This document shows positions 7,951 through 15,844 of a stretch of 64,000 nucleotides of DNA, piece by piece (the first letter of the stretch is position 1; every line of letters starts with the position of its first letter). This DNA is from Desulforapulum autotrophicum HRM2. GTDB lineage: Bacteria > Desulfobacterota > Desulfobacteria > Desulfobacterales > Desulfobacteraceae. The DNA lies in the NCBI RefSeq assembly GCF_000020365.1, contig NC_012108.1, positions 62,001-126,000 on the forward strand, given 5' to 3'. The translations under genes were made by a program, and so were the position numbers. The notes beneath the pieces are model-generated. The model was given only the letters and a program-made list of their open reading frames with translations. It had not been told where the DNA came from and did no database searches.

Positions 7951-8856
7951 TCAATACCGGACTGCAAAGCTTGCACTTTCCCTGTATTTGGCCGTACGCT
8001 TATCATACATCTGCGTGGTCTTGATCTGCGCATGGCCGACCGTTTTCTGTACCGCCTCGATGGGGCAATTGTTCTCCAGGGCCTGGGTGATAAAGGTGGC
8101 CCTGGCGGAATGAGGTGTGATGCCGGCAATGCCGATTGTATTTGCGTATTTGTTAAACAGATGGTCGATGGTTCTACGGCTGAGGTTCCTTTTGGGATCC
8201 GATGCTTTGTAACCCGACTTGACTGGCAAAAAAAGAAAGCTGGCCGGGTCGGGTCCATGTCCGGCATCGGTCAGATATTGATCCAAGGCGATCTGCAGTT
8301 CCTGGTTGATGGCCATGCGGTTGCGCTTCCCGCCTTTGACCCAGAAATCCAGCACAAAAAAGCCCTGTTCCTCATAAAAATCTTTTATCTTGAGGGAGCA
8401 CACCTCGGACACCCGGCACCCTGTAAAAAAGAGCGTGCTTAAAATGGCCCTGTCCCTCAACCCCTGCAGTTTGGAAAGGTCCGGAGAGTTGAGGAGGTTC
8501 CGGACCTCGTCAGGAGTCAACACCTTTGCCTCGACCCGGGAGGCGTTCACCGGCATACGCTTAACGCCCTGGGCGACATTGATTTTAACCACCTGTTGAT
8601 CGATCAGGTGATTGAACAGAGAAGAGATGGCGGACAGGCGGTTGTTGATGGTGCGGGCGCTCCTGCCCTGGTCCTGCAGGAATTTTTTAAAGGCGATCAC
8701 ATGGCCGTGGGTGATCAACCGCAACTCCTCCGGAGAAGAGATCCCCAGGAAATCTAAAAAAGTCCGGATGGCCCTGTCATAGGTGTCCACGGAATTGTCC
8801 GAATTGAAATTTGCTTTCCACAAAAGCTCCTCCGGCGCCTCCCGGAGAGCCTCCAT
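7951..8856 (-). CDS. Tyrosine recombinase / site-specific integrase
   Basis: A 301-residue tyrosine recombinase. An N-terminal SAM-like core-binding domain (about residues 10-95) is followed by the catalytic domain. The catalytic set is readable: first Arg in GCRVSEVCSL, the HxxR box as HSARATF, and the nucleophile Tyr in TTQMYDKR after VGHAQ. The ATG at 8856 follows a strong GGGAGGAG site; the frame remains open about 135 bases further upstream but offers no better start. It stands alone, with no excisionase or phage genes beside it, and is too short and lacks the extra domain of an integron integrase. It may be a mobile-element relic or a resolvase-type enzyme. A perfect 13-bp palindrome lies about 130 bases upstream. 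Confidence 0.88.
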   Translation of the reverse strand: MEALREAPEELLWKANFNSDNSVDTYDRAIRTFLDFLGISSPEELRLITHGHVIAFKKFLQDQGRSARTINNRLSAISSLFNHLIDQQVVKINVAQGVKRMPVNASRVEAKVLTPDEVRNLLNSPDLSKLQGLRDRAILSTLFFTGCRVSEVCSLKIKDFYEEQGFFVLDFWVKGGKRNRMAINQELQIALDQYLTDAGHGPDPASFLFLPVKSGYKASDPKRNLSRRTIDHLFNKYANTIGIAGITPHSARATFITQALENNCPIEAVQKTVGHAQIKTTQMYDKRTAKYRESASFAVRY

Positions 8857-8985
8857 GACGGAAACCTCTCCTCCCGGATCCGCCGTGGCAACCTGGTTCA
8901 GTTTCTCAGAATCAGAGCATAATAGTGTTTTGATTTTTCTTCCCTCCTCGCGTCCTTTTTTCCGGTAAAAATACGACTCCCAGTT

Positions 8986-9017
8986 TTATTGCACATAATG
9001 CCTTTTATGTGCAATAA
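8986..9017. repeat. Perfect 13-bp palindrome upstream of the integrase gene
   Basis: TTATTGCACATAA at 8986-8998 is exactly repeated in inverse at 9005-9017, with a six-base centre. It lies about 130 bases before the integrase ATG, so it may be the recombinase core site (arms of 13 and a 6-base spacer are typical of tyrosine-recombinase sites) or the operator of the gene. Confidence 0.65.
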
Positions 9018-9907
9018 GCTTTAAACGGCGCTAAGCTAAGCGCGTTATTTTTTGATTTTGGCGATTGGATACAGGTAACTTCTTCAAAGCGAATCAGCAT
9101 CGAATGCCGTTACCACGAGACTTTCCAGTTTGACAGGCCTTAAAACTGCGTAAATTTGGGTGACCATAAAATTGCCGAAAGGCATGCTGACCGTAGATTT
9201 ATGCAATTTTCTATGCAACTTTAGTGTCGTTTGTTTAAACGCACCTAAACCTCCAGGTAATGGATTTTATGATGACCATGACACGGCTGGCTTAATTGTC
9301 CAGTGCAAAGAGCCTCATTAATTCAAATACCTCTAAAAAATAAGCGAAAAGTCAGGATCTGCTCAATACCTATCACGAAAAGATTTCCAGGATTAGCCTC
9401 TGCTGTTGAACATTCAAGTTCCATGTTCTGTTGTGGGCGTGGGATACCTCGCTCCGGCCGTTACGGTTATTGGAACGGGTCGATTTACTTGAATTCCGTT
9501 TGTTTTGTAGTAAATTCAAGGTGGATCGGCTCATCCTCCCGGTTCTTCTCGAGACCGACAAAAGCTCAGTTCAACAGATCATAAGACTCATACTCAAGGT
9601 GGTCGCTGCCTGATGCCATAAACAAACTTTGACAATAACCCGTAGAGCAGATATCGTTGTCAAAAAATTGAATGGGATTGAGACTATCACAAGACCATTT
9701 ATGGGGAGCCTTTTTTAAGTCTCTCTTGTATATTTAGTGTTTGAACGAAAACTCACCCATCTGCGGTATTGCTGCAAAGGTCTGCAATCCTCACGTACAT
9801 TGGTACGCTCCGGTTTCAGAATTTTTTGTGCCTTGCATATGGGCAATTTTTTATCCAAACGCGGGTTTTCGGTCAGCCACTATTTAATCTATTGAAAGCA
9901 GGATGAG
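9018..9907. other. Long gene-poor region downstream of the palindrome
   Basis: No gene with family features is seen. Short frames around 9303-9613 are leucine-rich on one strand but show no recognisable motif; they may be gene debris. The last part (about 9747-9867) is an imperfect palindrome that contains GTACATTGGTAC at its centre and has CTGCAAAGG and CCTTGCATA facing each other. It resembles the other palindromic elements of this window in form, but is a single copy here. Confidence 0.4.
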
Positions 9908-10639
9908 TTGTTAATAAGTTTAATTCTTGGTGTTGCCTCCTTTTCCTTCAGTTTTGCAGGATTTGGATACGGCTTGATTGCGGTTCCGCCTCTGGCCTTG
10001 ATATTACCGGTGAAACTGGCTGTCGCCATCCCGTTCCCCCTTACCTTCCCCCTGTTTTTTGTCCATAGCTACCGGTATGGACACCGGCTCAGCTGGACGG
10101 AAATAAAACCCTTTCTTATAGGCGCAGCCATTGCCGTTTTATTCGGGGCGTTTTCTTTTCATTGGTTTTCTGAGATTGTCATGAAACGGACCCTGGCAAT
10201 GTTTACGGTAATATCTATTTTAACGGCCAGGTATTCAATGGGTGAAAAATTCCTCCATCGCATAGCGGTAACCTTTCCAGGCGGCACTTTTCTGGGGATT
10301 TTAAGCGGATGGTTTATGGGTGCCTATACTGCTGGCGGTCCGCCCGCCGTCATATCTGCCACGGCTAAGTTTCCGGATACTGAAAAAGCAAAGGGAATGC
10401 TGAGTGTCTATTTTCTATTGGTTGGATTGGTACTGATTGTTCTGTTTCTCTCTAACGGGGTGCTGAGTTTAGACACATTGGAACAATCTGTTCTGCATTT
10501 ACCGGCGGCAATCGTCGGTTTTTTGCTTGGAGACATCTTCCAGAAAAAAGTTAGCCGAAAAGGATATATGACGGGTGTCCATCTCCTTCTTTTTTGGGCA
10601 GCCATATTATTAAGCCCCCCAATTGAAACTGCAGGATAG
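9908..10639 (+). CDS. TSUP/TauE-SafE family membrane transporter
   Basis: A 243-residue membrane protein with about eight hydrophobic segments and the TSUP (sulfite exporter TauE/SafE) pattern: two half-repeats each opening with a Gly-rich helix, here 'FSFAGFGYGLIAVPPLALILP' and 'GTFLGILSGWFMGAYTAGGPPAV'. Members move anions such as sulfite, sulfoacetate or other sulfur compounds. The start is TTG at 9908, eight bases after AGGA; the ATG at 9903 is out of frame and closes at once. Its 3' end overlaps the next membrane protein gene by 17 bases, so they are probably cotranscribed. Substrate unknown. Confidence 0.75.
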   Translation: MLISLILGVASFSFSFAGFGYGLIAVPPLALILPVKLAVAIPFPLTFPLFFVHSYRYGHRLSWTEIKPFLIGAAIAVLFGAFSFHWFSEIVMKRTLAMFTVISILTARYSMGEKFLHRIAVTFPGGTFLGILSGWFMGAYTAGGPPAVISATAKFPDTEKAKGMLSVYFLLVGLVLIVLFLSNGVLSLDTLEQSVLHLPAAIVGFLLGDIFQKKVSRKGYMTGVHLLLFWAAILLSPPIETAG

Positions 10640-11585
10640 AAAATCTTTGAAATTATTAAAGTTGAAAAGAAGATATTTGATAGCAATTGGTTTTGTGACG
10701 GGTATGTTTTTGGCATCCTGTTTTTACTCTGAAAAAGAACTTATCTTTCCCGAAGCAGCGGCTTTGTCACTCGTCTATCTGGTCATAGACAAGGGGGTAT
10801 GGAAAGTGAATTATATCCAGATTTTCTTTGTATTTACTGCTTATTCCTTTTTGGGAATATGCTTTGTAAAGTTTTCTCCATTTGGCATTATCCCGAATTT
10901 TCTGATCGCTTCTTTTCTGGCACTATTTGGTTTTGTCGTTACCAAAACAAACATTTATCCGGCTTTCTCTGCCATGTTGTTGCCCATCGTGCTTCATGTG
11001 GATAGCTGGGTTTATTGTTTTGCCGTAATGGGAATCGTTACCCTACTGATATTTGTTCAATTTATGATGGAGATGAGTGGTTTGAGACATCCGACTAATC
11101 ACAAATCTCTCTCGCTCAAGAGAGACAATTGGGTAAAATGGTTGGTTTGCAGATGGTCTGTTATTTCTCTTTGTGCGGTTATTCCGGTATATTACGATAT
11201 CAGATTGATGCTGGTACCTCCTATTATTGTGGCTTATTTGGAGATTTCTTCCACCAAATCCGATTTGAGGTACCACCCGCAACACATCCTCTTTCTTCTG
11301 ATTTGCGGTGCACTTTTAGGCACGTTTGCACAAATGGTTTTGGTAGGTTGTTGGCACATCCCGTCTTTTGTTGCTTTCCCTTTGTGTTTATCGCTCGAAT
11401 TCGCCATCTTTGAATGGACCAAAAGACGTTTTGCTCCAGCCGGGGCATTGGTGTTGATTCCTGCTATATTGCATGGTTGTGATGTAGCGGCGTTTCCGTT
11501 CTTTGTGATTTGCGGAGCGTTCTTGTTTGTAACGGCAGGGAGAATACACACGAAACTTTCTGAACGATATTCCATATTGGAATAA
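10623..11585 (+). CDS. Polytopic membrane protein of unknown function
   Basis: A 320-residue protein with about ten predicted membrane helices in two halves, separated by a basic loop near residues 160-178 (RHPTNHKSLSLKRDNWVKW). Notable residues are a Cys/Trp/His-containing stretch, 'QMVLVGCWHIPSFVAFPLCL', and 'LIPAILHGCDVAAFPFF'. I do not recognise the family; the general look is like HPP or FUSC-like small transporter proteins. It overlaps the TSUP gene end by 17 bases. The start is uncertain: TTG at 10623 is the most upstream, and several TTG codons follow before the first helix. The codon usage is AT-richer than neighbouring genes, which may mean transfer. Confidence 0.6.
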   Translation: MKLQDRKSLKLLKLKRRYLIAIGFVTGMFLASCFYSEKELIFPEAAALSLVYLVIDKGVWKVNYIQIFFVFTAYSFLGICFVKFSPFGIIPNFLIASFLALFGFVVTKTNIYPAFSAMLLPIVLHVDSWVYCFAVMGIVTLLIFVQFMMEMSGLRHPTNHKSLSLKRDNWVKWLVCRWSVISLCAVIPVYYDIRLMLVPPIIVAYLEISSTKSDLRYHPQHILFLLICGALLGTFAQMVLVGCWHIPSFVAFPLCLSLEFAIFEWTKRRFAPAGALVLIPAILHGCDVAAFPFFVICGAFLFVTAGRIHTKLSERYSILE

Positions 11586-11623
11586 GGGGGTCAGAATTAA
11601 ATAAGTCCTCAATCTTACTTGTC

Positions 11624-11704
11624 TTTCAGCTCGTCTTCTGTGTTGCATCAAAGGGCACATATTTCAATATGCTCCCTTTGATACGCCTTGAAGACGAGCT
11701 GAAA
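11624..11704. repeat. Palindromic repeat R3, copy 1
   Basis: Perfect 15-bp arms, TTTCAGCTCGTCTTC at 11624-11638 and its complement at 11690-11704, enclose a second palindrome with ATCAAAGGG facing CCCTTTGAT around a GGCACATATTTCAATATGCTC centre. Related copies lie near 35941-36050, 48775-48935 and 62874-62954. The right flank 11705-11747 is also conserved in copy 4. Confidence 0.85.
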
Positions 11705-11841
11705 TCCTGTATCATATTTGTGGAATTCTTTACATCTGAGCCCCTAACCCGCCTGTCCGTATAGGCAACTGACACCAAATTGACGAATTTGCTTCAGTAT
11801 ATAACCGTTGAGTCGATAATTTTCATCATTTTTCCCCGTTG

Positions 11842-12258
11842 TTATTCTGCGTAGCTGGGGCATTCGTGTTTGTCTTTTACAAACGGCTTGATGTCGAGTA
11901 TCGGCGTTCCGTCAAGCATATCTACTCCCCGGACATGGAGGGTGTTTCCCTCCACCAAAATCACCTCCAGCACCGACATGCCGATGGGGTTTGGCCGTTT
12001 GGGCGAACAGATGCTGAAAACCCCCAGTTTCTCACTCCGGTGTGGGGGTTGCTGGACAAGGAACTCCGATTTGAAAACCGGGCTTTTGTGAAAATGAAAA
12101 AGCACCACGATCCGCTGGCCTTTCTCGATATTGTCGAGACCCCTTTGATATTGCTCATCAATGACCAAGGTTCCCTCCACATCCGATACAGACCAATGTC
12201 TGGGAATACTTCTGGCCTCCGTATGGGCGACCCCGATGGGCTTTAAAACAATAGACAT
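11842..12258 (-). CDS. trmO: tRNA (N6-threonylcarbamoyladenosine37-N6)-methyltransferase TrmO
   Basis: A 138-residue single-domain protein of the TsaA/YaeB/TrmO family, a SAM-dependent beta-barrel enzyme that N6-methylates t6A37 in tRNA. The family core is present: 'PIGVAHTEA' at the start, 'IVVLFHFHKSP' and the signature 'GVFSICSPKRPNPIGMSVL'. It ends with 'GTPILDIKPFVK', which is also typical. It lacks the extra C-terminal domain of the E. coli protein, as many bacterial and archaeal members do. It lies 67 bases upstream of no obvious partner; the SMS-type operon on the same strand precedes it by about 70 bases less than an operon break, and no terminator is visible between them. Confidence 0.85.
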   Translation of the reverse strand: MSIVLKPIGVAHTEARSIPRHWSVSDVEGTLVIDEQYQRGLDNIEKGQRIVVLFHFHKSPVFKSEFLVQQPPHRSEKLGVFSICSPKRPNPIGMSVLEVILVEGNTLHVRGVDMLDGTPILDIKPFVKDKHECPSYAE

Positions 12259-12325
12259 ATTTAAATTCCTTGGAAGTATATATTAAAATGCTCAAGGTTT
12301 ATGAAAAGTTCTCGTCAAAGGGCCA

Positions 12326-13246
12326 TTATCTTAAAAAACCCTGTATTATTTGATCGACTGCCTCGTCATAGTTAAGCCCGAGACTCATGAGCTTCATCAG
12401 CTGATCATTGGCTATTTTGCCGATGGAAGCTTCGTGGGTGAGCTCTGCATCGGGATGCAGGGCCTTGAGGGCCGGAATCGTCTGATTGATACCATGATCC
12501 ATGATAATGGCATCACACTCAATATGGCCAAAACACCTGTTTTTTGCGATCAGATTCACATAAAAATCCTGGGATGAGTGCCCTTTAATAACCGACCGGG
12601 AAATGATATTGGCCTTACTGTCCTCGCCTGAAAGTGTAACTTCATTTCTGGATTCAGCGAACTGATTTTTTTCGGTCATGACCCTTTCTGTGACTGACAA
12701 CACGCTTTTGGGACCTATCGTTGCCGTATTGATACGTTTTGCCTCATCCACACCCCCAAGCTGGGTTAACTCCATATGAACGTAGGCATTTTCGTGCATA
12801 ACCACATTTGTGGTTGGGTTTAAAATTCGTCTACCTGTCCCGTCACCAATGGCAACATGTTTTTCAATATAGGTGACCCTGGCATTGTTCATTACCTGAA
12901 ATTCATGGATACCTGAATGGCCCTCCGATTTATCGCTGCCGCAATGGATGCCGCAACCGGCAACGATGGTGACGTCCGATCCTTCACCAATGATAAAGGT
13001 GTTATAAACCACGTCGTGGAGGCCTGCCTGGGATAAAATAACCGGGATATGGACCGACTCATTTTTAGTCCCCGGCTTGATCTCAATCACGATTCCATCG
13101 CCTTTTTTATTGGTTTTAATGTTGATATTGGCAGAAACTTCACGGCCCAGGAGCTTCCCATCTTTTCTTATGTTATAGGCGCCTTTGGGAATCTCTTCCA
13201 AATCGGCAACCTCTTTTAAAATTTGTCTATCGATAGCATTCAGCAT
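12326..13246 (-). CDS. SufB/SufD-family Fe-S scaffold (SmsB-like)
   Basis: A 306-residue SufBD-type protein, much shorter than proteobacterial SufB (about 480-495). It has the beta-helix core (about residues 90-250: 'GCGIHCG', 'FQVMNNARVTYIEKHVAIGDG') and the conserved C-terminal 'GHIECDAIIMDHGI', 'ELTHEASIGKI' and 'LMSLGLNYDEAVDQIIQGFL'. It pairs only with the ATPase SufC; no SufD, SufS or SufU is nearby. This two-gene arrangement matches the minimal SMS (SmsCB) Fe-S assembly system described in anaerobes and archaea. The start at 13246 follows AGGGAGAAG and overlaps the sufC end by 20 bases; a start at 13273 would lie deep within sufC. Confidence 0.85.
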   Translation of the reverse strand: MLNAIDRQILKEVADLEEIPKGAYNIRKDGKLLGREVSANINIKTNKKGDGIVIEIKPGTKNESVHIPVILSQAGLHDVVYNTFIIGEGSDVTIVAGCGIHCGSDKSEGHSGIHEFQVMNNARVTYIEKHVAIGDGTGRRILNPTTNVVMHENAYVHMELTQLGGVDEAKRINTATIGPKSVLSVTERVMTEKNQFAESRNEVTLSGEDSKANIISRSVIKGHSSQDFYVNLIAKNRCFGHIECDAIIMDHGINQTIPALKALHPDAELTHEASIGKIANDQLMKLMSLGLNYDEAVDQIIQGFLR

Positions 13247-13991
13247 TGTCTTCTCCCTGGCATAGTTCATCAAATGTACATACGCTTAAATCTTCGAGGA
13301 TAGGCATGGCACCATTCAGATCACCGGTATATGCGATCTTGCCTTCTTTTATTAAAAGCAGGGTATCGGCCGCCTCAAGAAATGCCCGGTTATGGCTGAC
13401 CACGATGGTTGTGGTGTTGTTCTTTTTCTGTTCACGCTTGAGTAGTTCGACCATGGGGCCAATCGTCCAGAGGTCAATTCCGGTGTCAGGTTCATCGTAA
13501 ATTGCCACCTTTGGATTCCTTGCAATCACTGTGGCAAGTTCAATCTTTTTAATCTCACCGCCGGACAGTTTGCTGTCCACCGGCTTGTCCAGAAAATCCA
13601 GGGAGCAGACCCCGACCCTGGATAGAATCTCAACGAGTTTGCCCTCGTCGTCAGATTTTGCGGATATGGAGAGAAGATCCCTGAAGGTTATGCCCTTAAA
13701 CCTTGCTGGATTCTGAAATCCATAAACGATACCGGCATTGGATCGTTCGTCTATTGAAAGCTTGCCGATATCTGTTCCATTAAAGATTATCTCACCTCTG
13801 GTTATTGGGTTGATGCCCATGATCAACTTTGCCAGGGTGCTTTTACCCGATCCATTGGGGCCTGTGATTGCATAGAATCCACCTTGCTCAAAGTTAAAGC
13901 TCATATCATCGATAATTGTTCGTTCAGACAGCTCTTTTGTGTCTATATCCGTCTCTGAGACTTTGAAGACAACATTTTTTAGTTGCAGCAT
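13227..13991 (-). CDS. sufC: SufC-family Fe-S assembly ATPase (SmsC-like)
   Basis: A 254-residue ABC ATPase of the SufC type. Walker A is GPNGSGKST, the signature is LSGGEIKKIE, Walker B with catalytic Glu is VAIYDEPDTGID, and the switch His is in VVSHNRAFL. It powers Fe-S cluster assembly on the SufB/D partner in the cytoplasm and has no membrane partner. It comes first in the two-gene operon and overlaps the SufBD gene by 20 bases. SufC proteins in this group differ slightly from the proteobacterial type by the DEPDTGID wording (instead of DEIDSGLD). Immediately upstream lies an AT-rich stretch and a hairpin (14026-14054). Confidence 0.9.
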   Translation of the reverse strand: MLQLKNVVFKVSETDIDTKELSERTIIDDMSFNFEQGGFYAITGPNGSGKSTLAKLIMGINPITRGEIIFNGTDIGKLSIDERSNAGIVYGFQNPARFKGITFRDLLSISAKSDDEGKLVEILSRVGVCSLDFLDKPVDSKLSGGEIKKIELATVIARNPKVAIYDEPDTGIDLWTIGPMVELLKREQKKNNTTTIVVSHNRAFLEAADTLLLIKEGKIAYTGDLNGAMPILEDLSVCTFDELCQGEDNAECYR

Positions 13992-14025
13992 AATTTCCCT
14001 TTTTTTTAGGTTGATACCTAAAATT

Positions 14026-14076
14026 CGATGATCAAGTTTTGGCCTTGATCATCGTTTTGGCCAATAGAATGGTTAT
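14026..14076. repeat. GGCCTTGATCATCG repeat copy 2, forming a perfect hairpin
   Basis: CGATGATCAAG at 14026-14036 is exactly complementary to 14044-14054, with a seven-base loop. The segment 14041-14076 matches the repeat after the methyl-transfer operon (7358-7393) with three substitutions. It lies 35-85 bases upstream of the sufC start and could affect its transcript. Confidence 0.7.
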
Positions 14077-14260
14077 CTGTAAGGGGTTGGGACAGCATTC
14101 TTGAAGTTTTTGCAAATTGCCAGCCGAGCGATCAAGCTCACTGGTGAGGATGCAGCACAGCCCCTTGCTTAGTCATCTTTTTTGTAGCATATCTGTAATT
14201 TTTTGAACAGTATTTGATAATGTGAGTTTTTTCTGTAAAATTGCCGAGCCAAATTCCTTT
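14077..14260. other. Intergenic, possible long-range stem
   Basis: GTAAGGGGTTG (about 14080-14090) can pair, with G-T wobbles, with CAGCCCCTTGC further on (about 14159-14169), enclosing about 70 bases. This could be a structured leader or another repeat. No gene is visible. Confidence 0.3.
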
Positions 14261-14407
14261 TTAACCCAAATTCTTTGCCAGAACGACAATACTCGGATCC
14301 AGCCACAACAATGCCCCATCAACTATGAACGGTGAAATGAAAATCAGCAACCAGACGAAGCTCTGCGTGAATGCATGTTGACCGCTGTTTACTTTAAACT
14401 GGCTCAT
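14261..14407 (-). CDS. Small single-helix membrane protein, unknown
   Basis: A 48-residue frame: MSQFKVNSGQHAFTQS, then a hydrophobic run (FVWLLIFISPFIVDGALLWL) and a short tail DPSIVVLAKNLG. The ATG ending at 14407 is preceded by GAAAGATGAG, an acceptable ribosome site; longer starts to 14473 would run into the divergent permease gene. It is divergent from the NCS2 permease with starts 47 bases apart, so they share a promoter region. I do not recognise it; it may be a small accessory membrane peptide, or a chance frame. Confidence 0.45.
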   Translation of the reverse strand: MSQFKVNSGQHAFTQSFVWLLIFISPFIVDGALLWLDPSIVVLAKNLG

Positions 14408-14453
14408 GATATACTCATCTTTCAAAAAAACTTGATCTTTCCCAGGAGATATC

Positions 14454-15764
14454 ATGGAACAAATTAAAATCAAATACGGCCTGGATGAACGTCCTCCAAT
14501 GCTTCAAACCCTGATATTTGCAATGCAGTGGCTGGCCATTACCATTGCCACGGTGATCATCATCGGTAAGGTGGTGGCAGGATTGCATTATACCGATTTT
14601 GGACAGCAGCTTCTCTACATGCAGAAGCTTTTTTTTGTCATTGCCATATCCTTGTTTTTCCAGGTGTTGTGGGGTCACAGACTGCCGCTTATCACAGGGC
14701 CTGCCACGGTGCTGTTAGTGGCCATTCTGGCCGGAACCGGCAGGGGCACCGACGCCATATATACAAGCATTGCAACAGGAGGGGCTTTTCTGGTAGTGTT
14801 GAGTGTGACAGGTTTGTTCTCCTGGATATCCCGCTATTTCACACCCCGAGTGGTTGCCACCATCCTGATATTGATTGCACTGACCATCACCCCAACCATT
14901 TTGAATCTGATCCTCACCACCACCGCAGCTGAAACCCCGTTGACCAACCTGGGGTTTGCCCTGCTGTTTTTTGTGGCCATGATAGCAGCCGACCGTCTCC
15001 TTCCAGGCATCTGGAAAACCACCATGATTGTCTGGGCGATTATTGTCGGCAGTATAGCCTATATAGCGGTGGTACCGCCCGAGGTATGGCATGACCGGGG
15101 TCACTTGGGATTGGTCTCTGGGTTTTTCAACAATTTCACCACCGGTCTGATCTGGGATCCGGGTTTACTGATATCGTTTCTGATCTGCTTTATTGCTCTT
15201 TCCATCAACGATTTAGGTTCCATTCAAGCAGTGGGTCAAATTGTGAACCCTCCGGACATGAAATCCAGGGTGACCCGGGGCATAACCCTGAGCGGACTGT
15301 CCAACATGCTGGCCGGTTTCTTTGGTGTAATTGGACCTGTAAATTTTTCCATGAGTGTCGGAATCATTGCAGCCAACGGCAATGCATCTCGTTTTTCCCT
15401 GATTCCCACCAGCCTGGCCCTGATGGCCATGGCTTTTTTACCCGGCGTGGTGGCTTTTATCTGGAATGTACCTGCCGTTGTCATCGGAACGATTCTGCTC
15501 TATATCATGTGCGCTCAGCTTGCGGCGGGCCTGATGATGGCCTTTGGTTCTAAAAAGTTTTCTTTTCAGGACGGCCTCACCATTGGAATACCCATGATGA
15601 TCAGCATCCTGGTCTCCTATCTTCCCCCCCAGGTCAAGGCAGCCTTTCCCCCTTTATTGCTGCCGGTGATAGGAAATGGGTTTGCCATGGGCGTTCTGGC
15701 TGTACTGATCCTGGAACACATCGTTTACCCCGTAAAGCCTAGCAGCAGGCAGCTGATGCACTGA
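14454..15764 (+). CDS. NCS2-family nucleobase (uracil/xanthine) permease
   Basis: A 436-residue protein of the nucleobase:cation symporter-2 family, with about 14 membrane helices in two seven-helix repeats. It resembles UraA/PbuX: 'LPLITGPATVLLVAILAGTG' in the first repeat, and the family region 'SINDLGSIQAVGQIVNPPDMKSRVTRGITLSGLSNMLAGFFGVIGPVNFSMSVG' (positions about 245-300), though with some changes from the usual QNxG wording of the NAT signature. It has the ATG at 14454 after CCAGGAGA. The substrate may be uracil, xanthine or another purine. No catabolic gene is next to it. Confidence 0.85.
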   Translation: MEQIKIKYGLDERPPMLQTLIFAMQWLAITIATVIIIGKVVAGLHYTDFGQQLLYMQKLFFVIAISLFFQVLWGHRLPLITGPATVLLVAILAGTGRGTDAIYTSIATGGAFLVVLSVTGLFSWISRYFTPRVVATILILIALTITPTILNLILTTTAAETPLTNLGFALLFFVAMIAADRLLPGIWKTTMIVWAIIVGSIAYIAVVPPEVWHDRGHLGLVSGFFNNFTTGLIWDPGLLISFLICFIALSINDLGSIQAVGQIVNPPDMKSRVTRGITLSGLSNMLAGFFGVIGPVNFSMSVGIIAANGNASRFSLIPTSLALMAMAFLPGVVAFIWNVPAVVIGTILLYIMCAQLAAGLMMAFGSKKFSFQDGLTIGIPMMISILVSYLPPQVKAAFPPLLLPVIGNGFAMGVLAVLILEHIVYPVKPSSRQLMH

Positions 15765-15844
15765 TCAATTTATCTCTTAATGCCGGAGGGAAAGAGAATA
15801 TCATTATTGGAAAAATCCATTGATTTTTACCTTTTGAAACAGGA

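Noticed and set aside
7581-8267. A 228-codon minus-strand frame overlapping the integrase 3' end
   Set aside because: It overlaps the recombinase in another frame and shows no family features; its beginning is within a clear catalytic domain gene.
7951-9300. An integron (IntI plus attC array)
   Set aside because: The recombinase is short and lacks an IntI-type insert, and no paired GTTRRRY/RYYYAAC sites with cassettes were found.
9303-9613. Possible small coding genes in the region after the integrase
   Set aside because: Three overlapping frames compete, none has a convincing start or family; kept only as possible debris.
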